In this document: positions 6,690-13,010 of the stretch, one piece after another | How positions within the stretch are numbered: position 1 is the stretch's first letter | Layout: each line of letters opens with the position of its first letter | Notes under the pieces: generated by a model | Told to the model about the DNA's origin: nothing | The model's database searches: none | The model's input: the letters and a program-made list of their open reading frames with translations, nothing else | NCBI GenBank assembly: GCA_964461505.1 | Contig: CAYWUW010000011.1 | Coordinates: forward strand, 1-22,823 | Reading direction: 5' to 3' | Source of the DNA: HK-STAS-PATE-42 sp964461505 | GTDB taxonomy: Bacteria; Patescibacteriota; Saccharimonadia; Saccharimonadales; HK-STAS-PATE-42 | DNA length: 22,823 bases | Made by a program: the position numbers and the translations under genes

Positions 6690-8744
6690 TTATTTCTTTT
6701 TTCTACTAGAAGATTGGGCGAGCAGGAGATCTTGTACGCTCAGGTTAACTTTTTTTGGTGCCGGTTGAATGTGTGTGTAGATCGGGTTTTGAACTTGATT
6801 TATAATTGTCTCCGCAACTTTAGGGTTTGTGGGAGTCGCTGGTATTGTTTGTTCGGTTGTAGGATTGCTTTCAAGCTTAGGTTTGGCTAGCTCTGACTTA
6901 TCTTCTTCAACGAATTTATCTAACTTAATCGGGCCGCTGGCAGGAACTGCACTTTTTTTAGAAGGTGAATTAGCGGGATCTTGCTCAAAATCTGCGGTCT
7001 TTACTTTTATAGCCGGTAGAATTGACCCGTTTGCTGAGAGTTGAATAATGGCTTCGCGAGGACTTAACTCGGTTAATATCTGAGCTTGAAGATCTTTGAT
7101 ATTGCGACCTTTATCTTTTTCTGATTGGGCAATTTCAGAAGGGATGCTGATAGTTAGATTGCCTGCCAGAGACTTGGCGTCCTCCTCAGAAACCTTAAAA
7201 ATGTAATAGTTTAGTACGTTAGCAAAAATTGCTTCTCGTAGGCTTTTATCTACTTGCCCAAAATACTGTTGGGTTAGTATGACGGAAAGATTGAATTTAC
7301 GGGCCTCAGAAAGGATTGAGGCAATGGTTGGGTTTTGGACGACAGAGACTTCATCTATCACTAGTATAATCTTTTTGTTAAAAACACGAGCTTGAGCTAG
7401 GAGGAAGATTTGTTGGATTAAAAGGCCGGCAACAGTTTTTACAACTTTTTCGCCCATACTTATCTTATTTAGTGAGAAGATAGTTGTGGAGTGGTCGTTT
7501 ATTAATCTTGATAGCGAGTTCTCGTCATCATCGCTGCTGTTGTTAAAGGCTGGCTGAAGTTGGATCTCTTCTACAAAACTGACTATTGGAGAAATTGCTT
7601 CTGTGTATCGTTGAGTTCTGATTTCGTTAAAATCTGTTCCGAAGAACTGGGTGATGTTAGAGGGGACGTGATCTTTGACGTGATCTAAAAGCTGGCTACG
7701 GTACTCAATATCTGTAATAAGGCGTTTGAGATTATCAAGTGACATTACTTGAGCAGTAATAAGGGCGTAGATTGAGTTTTTTAGAACGCGCTCTAAAATG
7801 GGGCTGGCCTGATCTGACAGCAGTGATTTAAAGAGGCTACTAGTGAGTTCAGTTGCGGCTTGAATGTCTGTATCTTGAGAAGAAAAGAGCTGGGTTTCTT
7901 GATCTGCATCTTTAAAGTCAACGGTAACGCTGTTAGAGAGATGTGAGAGGTTGTCTCCAAGTGATGCGTGTGGGTCAATGATGACTACGCTGTATTCATT
8001 TTGTAAGATAGGGTTGGCGGATATTCTACTTGCTATAAGTGAAATGAGTCTAGATTTTCCGGTTCCGCTGGCTCCAACGATAAGGGAATGTTTATTGAAG
8101 TCGTAAGAGCTTAAGTTTAAGTAATAGTTTTTGGGAAGGTAAGGGAAGGTGTAGACCTCGAATATAGCGTCCAGATTTTCGCTCTGCATAATCTTTAAAG
8201 ACTTTTGAATGTCTAGGTATTTACCAATTTTGCTGCGTAGATATTTGGTATTATTCTTGAGGTCTACAGCCAAGAGGTTAGACGGAAATAGGGTCAAGCG
8301 CCTTTTGTTGAGAGACCATTTTTCGGCCTGATCTTGAAAGAAGAGCTTTAAGGTAGTGAACGCCTTATCTTTATTAATGCGCCTGATAAGAATTTGGGCA
8401 AAGATTAAATCTTTTGATTTTTTAATTAGTGACTTTTCTTTTATGTCTAGTAGTGATTCACCGGCACTTATCGTAACTAATCTTTCCTTTTTAGAATCAG
8501 ATGATGATGGTAAGCCTAATGCCTCTTCTGAAGAGGGCTTGATTATACCTAAGCTTAATTTGTTGGAAAGTGGGGTGATGTCTTTAAACGAGGCTATAAA
8601 GTAACACACAGTGTTGTTTTGGAGGCTGACGATAATTTGGAACTCATTAAGCAGACCTGCTTGCTGGCCAATGGTGTTGTATAACTGCTGCCAGTCTTCT
8701 TGGGTTGTAGTGTCTGATTTTAAGAAGAGTTCAAAATAGTACAT
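6690..8744 (-). CDS. VirD4/HerA-like ATPase (type IV secretion coupling family)
   Basis: A 684-residue P-loop ATPase of the FtsK-HerA superfamily, closest by motif to VirD4/TraG/DUF87 proteins that move DNA or protein. Walker A is GASGTGKS at 224-231. IIDPHASLGDNL at about 255-266 follows in the way IIDPH follows in HerA/VirD4 enzymes. Walker B is IILVIDEV at 459-466, and SVILTQQYFGQV (487-498) matches the sensor strand. The N-terminal 210 residues are not recognised and contain no transmembrane helices, unlike classical VirD4. The last 120 residues are Pro/Lys-rich and probably disordered. The gene lies between two hexad-repeat paralogs on the same strand. It contains only one exact TAAGCTTA (8550), leaving the longest gap without one in the window, which could indicate later arrival. 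The partner and the substrate are unknown. Confidence 0.85.
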   Translation of the reverse strand: MYYFELFLKSDTTTQEDWQQLYNTIGQQAGLLNEFQIIVSLQNNTVCYFIASFKDITPLSNKLSLGIIKPSSEEALGLPSSSDSKKERLVTISAGESLLDIKEKSLIKKSKDLIFAQILIRRINKDKAFTTLKLFFQDQAEKWSLNKRRLTLFPSNLLAVDLKNNTKYLRSKIGKYLDIQKSLKIMQSENLDAIFEVYTFPYLPKNYYLNLSSYDFNKHSLIVGASGTGKSRLISLIASRISANPILQNEYSVVIIDPHASLGDNLSHLSNSVTVDFKDADQETQLFSSQDTDIQAATELTSSLFKSLLSDQASPILERVLKNSIYALITAQVMSLDNLKRLITDIEYRSQLLDHVKDHVPSNITQFFGTDFNEIRTQRYTEAISPIVSFVEEIQLQPAFNNSSDDDENSLSRLINDHSTTIFSLNKISMGEKVVKTVAGLLIQQIFLLAQARVFNKKIILVIDEVSVVQNPTIASILSEARKFNLSVILTQQYFGQVDKSLREAIFANVLNYYIFKVSEEDAKSLAGNLTISIPSEIAQSEKDKGRNIKDLQAQILTELSPREAIIQLSANGSILPAIKVKTADFEQDPANSPSKKSAVPASGPIKLDKFVEEDKSELAKPKLESNPTTEQTIPATPTNPKVAETIINQVQNPIYTHIQPAPKKVNLSVQDLLLAQSSSRKKK

Positions 8745-8750
8745 GTAGAA

Positions 8751-8768
8751 ATAGTTAAACTTAACTAT
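8751..8768. promoter_or_regulatory. Inverted repeat upstream of the ATPase start
   Basis: ATAGTTAA and TTAACTAT face each other around a two-base centre, six bases before the ATPase ATG and within the gap between the first solenoid gene and the ATPase. The spacing is too tight for an RNA hairpin, so an operator-like site is possible. It also contains a TAAACTTA variant of the iterated palindrome, which may be the whole explanation. A TATACT box lies just upstream on the minus strand. Confidence 0.35.
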
Positions 8769-8782
8769 AAAGTATACATTAC

Positions 8783-9484
8783 CTATTGGGTTGGAGTAAG
8801 GAGCCAGACCGCTACTATCTTTTGAAGTTTTAGGTACTCCTCTTTGGTATATTGCATATTGGCGACGCAGTACCTCTTACCAGACATATTAGTGCAGAAC
8901 ATACTATCTTGCATATCATAACAATCATGGATAAAGATGCAATTGTTTATTTTGGAGCTCCAAGAAATCTGGAAACTGTTAGAGCAGAGAGATGAATCTT
9001 CAATTCTAATGCAGAATGAGTTGTTGGCTGCTCTTTGGGAGGCGGCAACAAATTCGCTTTGGCCTACTCCATCGCAAAAGAGTATATCTTTAGAGTCTCT
9101 TACATCCTGTGATTTATAGATATTCCTTGACTGGGTGATATTGTCGGATTGGGAAACGTTAAAAGAATCTATTTGCTTTTCAGTTGTGTAGTAGTTTACG
9201 GAAGACCAGGCGTGTAGAATATCTTCTATAGTTTGTAGATCAAGTTTAGCGTTGACCTCAAATATACTTGAGCTTTCTTGAGCGTTCTTTAAAGATAAAA
9301 ATTTTGGCGGAGTGTTGCTTTGAGACCAAGTTGTAGTGTTTGTAAGGGAATCTTTTACTCTAAAGGGGATGGATATGTCAAAGGCAAACTTCTTTTTAAA
9401 TTGCCTTAAGTTTAAGGTGTTTTGGTAGCCAAATATTTGGCCGATTATTTTATCTAAGGTTATCTGGGCTTCTTGCTTGGTCAT
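8783..9484 (-). CDS. Hexad-repeat solenoid protein, paralog 1
   Basis: The 233-residue paralog of the 5966-6673 product shares DKIIGQIFGYQN, KFAFDI, EFVAASQR, IHDCYDMQDSMFCTNMSG and the YC-ANMQYTKEEY end. Ser/Cys recurs every six residues from 107 to 149, then, after the same three-residue slip, from 158 to 194, with Ile/Val/Met at the fourth position of most hexads. It has seven cysteines; five match those of the paralog. The slip in register at the same place in both copies shows that it is structural. An AGGAG ribosome site lies before the ATG (CTCCT at 9495-9499 on +), so this gene, unlike the downstream copy, has a normal leader. It is probably the first gene of the minus-strand cluster. 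The fold is probably a beta-helix; function unknown. Confidence 0.8.
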   Translation of the reverse strand: MTKQEAQITLDKIIGQIFGYQNTLNLRQFKKKFAFDISIPFRVKDSLTNTTTWSQSNTPPKFLSLKNAQESSSIFEVNAKLDLQTIEDILHAWSSVNYYTTEKQIDSFNVSQSDNITQSRNIYKSQDVRDSKDILFCDGVGQSEFVAASQRAANNSFCIRIEDSSLCSNSFQISWSSKINNCIFIHDCYDMQDSMFCTNMSGKRYCVANMQYTKEEYLKLQKIVAVWLLTPTQ

Positions 9485-9562
9485 ATGGTTTTAACTCCTA
9501 GGCCTTAAGTGTAGCTTATATATTTTTTTATACAAGTACTGTTTTTTGAGCGCTTAATGTAT

Positions 9563-11620
9563 TTATTTTTGGAGGGATTTGATGGTATCGCGGAGCTCGG
9601 CGGCGAGTTCAAATTGGAGGTTGGCGGAGGCGAGTTCCATTTGAGCGGTAAGATCGCTAATGAGGATCTTTTTTTCTGTCGGGTCTAATCTGCCTTTGGA
9701 ATTTTTGGCTAAGCTTAAGGGGTCAATTTGATTTGGGTCTGTTTTGGCCCCCTCCAGCCTGCGGCCACCTCCCTTAAGAGTAGGACTAGGGGAATTAATA
9801 ATTTCGCGGAGCCCTTGAGAGATTTCTTTTTTAATTCCTTGAGGTGTAATGCCGTGTTCTTGGTTAAACTTAATTTGGATTTTACGGCGACGCTTTGTTT
9901 CGTTTATGGCGCGTTGCATGCTCCCAGTTATGGAATCGGCATACATGATAACTTTGCCTTCAACGTGGCGCGCGGCACGGCCAATGGTTTGAACGAGGGC
10001 AGATTCAGAACGCAAGAAGCCTTCTTTATCGGCATCTAAAATGGCGACGAGGCTGACCTCTGGTAAATCTAAGCCTTCGCGCAAAAGGTTGATTCCGATC
10101 AAAACATCGTAAATGCCTAATCTTAAATCTCTTAAGATATCGGTTCGTTCGACAGTATCGACATCGCTGTGCAAATAGGCGGCTTTAATTTGGAGATCTT
10201 CTAAGTGTTCGGCAAGATCTTCGGCCATGCGCTTGGTTAGGGTGGTGGCAAGAACACGCTGGCCCTTTTTGATAGTTTGGTGGATGAGATCTATTAAATC
10301 ATCAACTTGGTTGGTGGTGGGGCGAATTTCGATTTCGGGGTCTAAGAGCCCGGTTGGGCGAATGACTTGCTGAGCGGGGTGGGGATCTTTTTCTAGTTCG
10401 TATGGCCCCGGTGTGGCAGAAATGTAGACGGCTTGGTTAATGTGGCGTTCGAATTCGGCAAAAGTTAGAGGGCGGTTATCTAAAGCGCTTGGGAGGCGGA
10501 AGCCGTGTTCTACTAAAACTTCTTTGCGGGCGCGATCTCCGTTATACATACCTCTAATTTGGGGAATTGTCATGTGTGATTCATCAATTAAGATTAGGTA
10601 ATCATCTGGAAAGTAATCTAAAAGTGTGGCTGGTTGTTCGCCTGGTTCGCGATTAGTTAAGTATCTAGAATAATTTTCGATTCCTTTAACAAAGCCCGTT
10701 TCGCGCATCATTTCTAAATCGTATTCAACCCTTTGTTTAATGCGTTGGTGTTCTATAAACTGGGCATTCTTTTGGAACTTTGTGGATTGAAGCTCCATTT
10801 CTTGTTTAATTAAGCTTAGTGATTTGTTGAGCTTTTCTCTTGGGGTGACGTAGTGTGAGGAAGGATAAATGGTTAGTTCTTGAGGTGAATCGAGAACTTC
10901 GCCAGTAAGTGGATTGATGATTTTGAGAGTTTCGATTTCATCACCAAAGAATTCGATGCGGTAGGCAACCTCTTCACCAGCGGGGACGACATCGATAACA
11001 TCGCCCTTGGCTCTAAAAGTTCCGCGTTCCATGGCGTAATCATTGCGTTCGTATTGAATATCTGTTAAGTGGCGCAAGAACTTATCGTACCTTCTTTTTT
11101 CGCCAGCCTTAAGCTTAATGGCCATTGCGCCGTAATCTTCGACAGAGCCGATTCCGTAAATGCAAGAAACGGAGGCGATGATGATAACATCTCTTCTGGA
11201 AAGAAGTGAGGATGTGGCGGCGTGGCGCAATCTATCTATTTCTTCGTTAATTTTGGAATCTTTTTCGATAAAGGTGTCGGAGGAAGCGATGTAGGCTTCT
11301 GGTTGGTAATAATCAAAGTAGCTAACAAAATAGTGAACGGCGTTTTCTGGAAAGTACGATCTGAATTCGGCGTAAAGTTGGGCGGCGAGGGTTTTGTTGT
11401 GGCAGACGATTAGGGTTGGTTTGCCAGTGCTTTGAATTAGGTTGGCCATGGTGAAGGTTTTGCCAGAGCCGGTTACGCCGAGCAAGACTTGTTCTTTTTT
11501 GCCGGAATTTAAACCAGCAAGAAGTTGCTTGATGGCTTGAGGTTGATCTCCGGTGGGTTGATAAGCGGAGTTAAGCTTAAATTTGTTTTCTGATTGAGCT
11601 TGTTCAGGAGTTTTGGTCAC
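9563..11620 (-). CDS. uvrB: Excinuclease ABC subunit B
   Basis: DNA-damage-loading helicase-like subunit of nucleotide excision repair, acting with UvrA and UvrC; neither is in this window. Visible motifs are Walker A GVTGSGKT at 48-55, the beta-hairpin region YFVSYFDYYQPEAYI at 97-111, DESH near 346 with IPQIRGMYNGD, the helicase motif GINLLREGLDLPEVSLVAILDADKEG (in pieces near 515-540), QTIGRAARH, and a C-terminal UVR motif (about 648-683) that binds UvrC. The length of 685 is usual. Residues about 611-625 (SPSPTLKGGGRRLEG) come from a palindromic repeat inserted in frame in the linker before the UVR motif. The annotated start is GTG with AAGGGG directly touching it, so the true start could be a few codons further in; the conserved core begins at about residue 14. 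Confidence 0.97.
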   Translation of the reverse strand: MTKTPEQAQSENKFKLNSAYQPTGDQPQAIKQLLAGLNSGKKEQVLLGVTGSGKTFTMANLIQSTGKPTLIVCHNKTLAAQLYAEFRSYFPENAVHYFVSYFDYYQPEAYIASSDTFIEKDSKINEEIDRLRHAATSSLLSRRDVIIIASVSCIYGIGSVEDYGAMAIKLKAGEKRRYDKFLRHLTDIQYERNDYAMERGTFRAKGDVIDVVPAGEEVAYRIEFFGDEIETLKIINPLTGEVLDSPQELTIYPSSHYVTPREKLNKSLSLIKQEMELQSTKFQKNAQFIEHQRIKQRVEYDLEMMRETGFVKGIENYSRYLTNREPGEQPATLLDYFPDDYLILIDESHMTIPQIRGMYNGDRARKEVLVEHGFRLPSALDNRPLTFAEFERHINQAVYISATPGPYELEKDPHPAQQVIRPTGLLDPEIEIRPTTNQVDDLIDLIHQTIKKGQRVLATTLTKRMAEDLAEHLEDLQIKAAYLHSDVDTVERTDILRDLRLGIYDVLIGINLLREGLDLPEVSLVAILDADKEGFLRSESALVQTIGRAARHVEGKVIMYADSITGSMQRAINETKRRRKIQIKFNQEHGITPQGIKKEISQGLREIINSPSPTLKGGGRRLEGAKTDPNQIDPLSLAKNSKGRLDPTEKKILISDLTAQMELASANLQFELAAELRDTIKSLQK
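9746..9790. repeat. Family A palindromic repeat inserted in frame in uvrB
   Basis: On the minus strand this segment reads as a diverged copy of the 84-124 element: a GGGAGGTGGCC core, then GCAGGC and GGAGGGGGCC. It falls in the flexible linker between the helicase domains and the UVR motif and keeps the frame open. It is inverted relative to 84-124. Confidence 0.75.
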
Positions 11621-11649
11621 CCCTTAAGTTTAGCATGGGTTGGAGAAGA

Positions 11650-12207
11650 CTAAGATTTTAAGAAATCCTTAAGTGCTTGGTTGAGTTGTTGGACTACTTG
11701 GTTTCTTGGGGCGTTGTCATTATTTACGTCTGCGTTGCAAATGTATGGTGAGCCAGAAGCGTAGAAATAGTAAGCACCTATTTTTGTTGGTTCGTTTAAC
11801 ATATTTTCAAGTTCAGAGCTGGATCTGGTTAAACTTATATCTAAATTTTTTGTAGCATCAATACAGGTGGAAGTGTCTATAGATTCGCCCCTAATTTTGA
11901 AATTTGCTGTTTGTGCTTTTCCGTCTGTTTGCAGTTCGTAAGTAACTTGGGTGGCTCTTTCTAGCTTAAGTTTAACGCCCCATTCTTTGATTTCTAGGTA
12001 CTGCTGTTGATCGGCTTCGCTTATTGATCTGGATGATTGGGCTTGTTGGAGCTTGGACTTGAGTTCTTGGATTCTGAGGGCATCCTTATTGCGATTAAGC
12101 TTAAGATGGTTAACCTGGGAGTTCCAATAGTAAGCCATGATTCCAATTATTAGAACAGGGATTAAGCTTAGTGCTATGATAAGTGGTTTTTTGAGTTTAG
12201 TTTTCAT
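11650..12207 (-). CDS. Membrane-anchored coiled-coil protein A
   Basis: The 185-residue protein has one N-terminal transmembrane helix (about 8-28, LIIALSLIPVLIIGIMAYYW), then a coiled coil (about 30-60) containing IQELKSKLQQAQSS, then an extracytoplasmic domain with two cysteines (CIDATKN and YICNAD), which could form a disulfide. The orientation is probably N-in. It shares the anchor plus coiled-coil architecture, and a short stretch of near-identical DNA (12040-12066 against 12630-12662), with the gene upstream, so the two are paralogs or have exchanged that part. The 32-base gap before it has no Shine-Dalgarno sequence; it is probably cotranscribed. No function is recognised; the C-terminal domain differs from that of its partner. 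Confidence 0.6.
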   Translation of the reverse strand: MKTKLKKPLIIALSLIPVLIIGIMAYYWNSQVNHLKLNRNKDALRIQELKSKLQQAQSSRSISEADQQQYLEIKEWGVKLKLERATQVTYELQTDGKAQTANFKIRGESIDTSTCIDATKNLDISLTRSSSELENMLNEPTKIGAYYFYASGSPYICNADVNNDNAPRNQVVQQLNQALKDFLKS

Positions 12208-12239
12208 GTAATTAAGTTTAGCAGATTTTAGATTGCTGG

Positions 12240-12833
12240 TTAGTTGGTGTTAGGCATTGTGCTTTGATCTTGGATTGAAATGCAGTTTGGAAGGATTTGA
12301 TGGGGGATTTTGTATTGGTTGGCTACGTCGCAGCCGGGAACGTCTTGTGCGCCGAAAAGTTGCTTCCAGCTCAAATCTGCTTGGCGCTGCATAAAGCTGA
12401 TGTAACCTCCATTTTGGCCTTCGCAACTTACTCCAACCTGGGCGTAGCCATTGTAGAATCTACTGGCTCCGAAACCATCTTTTTGCTGAAGAGTAGCGCT
12501 GGTTACATCTACTGCGCCGAGGTTTTGGCATAAGCTATCTAAAAGTTTATTGATTTCACTAACATCTTTTGCGGTAGGGATGGTTTTGGACTGGGTTGGG
12601 GCTTCTTCTTCATTCTGTGTTGAGTTGGATGATTGGGCTTGTTGGAGCTTGGATTCGAGTTCGGCAATTTTGATATCAGCTTCGGCTTTTTGCTGTTTTA
12701 GATCTTTTGCTTGGTTGCTAAGCTTAAGGTAGCCGAAGATTCCGCCTCCGATTACTCCTAGAACCACGACTAGAACTATCAAGATTCTGCCAACTCGAAG
12801 TTTAGGTTTGTTAGATATTGAGGTTGGTTCCAT
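12240..12833 (-). CDS. Membrane-anchored coiled-coil protein B
   Basis: The 197-residue protein has a basic N-terminus, a transmembrane helix (about 17-36, RILIVLVVVLGVIGGGIFGY), a coiled coil ending in IAELESKLQQAQSS, a Ser/Glu linker, and a C-terminal domain of about 110 residues with four cysteines (SLCQNL, VSCEGQ, PGCDVA, PNCISI). An even cysteine number in an exported domain is compatible with two disulfides. An AAGGAG ribosome site precedes the ATG. It is the upstream member of the pair with 11650-12207. Family and role are not recognised. The intergenic region to ftsK (12834-13010) is divergent and carries both promoters. Confidence 0.65.
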   Translation of the reverse strand: MEPTSISNKPKLRVGRILIVLVVVLGVIGGGIFGYLKLSNQAKDLKQQKAEADIKIAELESKLQQAQSSNSTQNEEEAPTQSKTIPTAKDVSEINKLLDSLCQNLGAVDVTSATLQQKDGFGASRFYNGYAQVGVSCEGQNGGYISFMQRQADLSWKQLFGAQDVPGCDVANQYKIPHQILPNCISIQDQSTMPNTN

Positions 12834-12930
12834 ATAAATTTTAGAGAACTCCTTATTCTTATTTGTAGATTTATTTCTAACTTAATATTCTAAGCTTAAG
12901 CTTGATGTTTAATCAAGAGGTGGTTTGGTG

Positions 12931-12936
12931 TAGAAT
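12931..12936 (+). promoter_or_regulatory. Probable -10 box for ftsK
   Basis: TAGAAT preceded by TTGGTG gives an extended -10 element of the same style as that before rpsF. It lies about 75 bases before the ftsK start. The leader then contains a family A repeat. A small hairpin, CTTGAT/ATCAAG (12901-12917), lies just upstream of the box. Confidence 0.4.
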
Positions 12937-12963
12937 TAAAGGTTATAAGTGAGTGGGGTTTAA

Positions 12964-13002
12964 GCCTCCTCCGCCCTGCGGGCACCTCCCCAAGGGGAGG
13001 AG
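12964..13002. repeat. Family A repeat in the ftsK leader (inverted copy)
   Basis: This is the reverse complement of the 84-124 element, with the second stem changed to CCC/GGG pairs, so pairing is kept while sequence differs. Its end supplies AGGAG at 12998-13002, eight bases before the GTG start of ftsK, so the repeat appears to provide the ribosome binding site. Confidence 0.7.
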
Positions 13003-13010
13003 TAGAAGAA

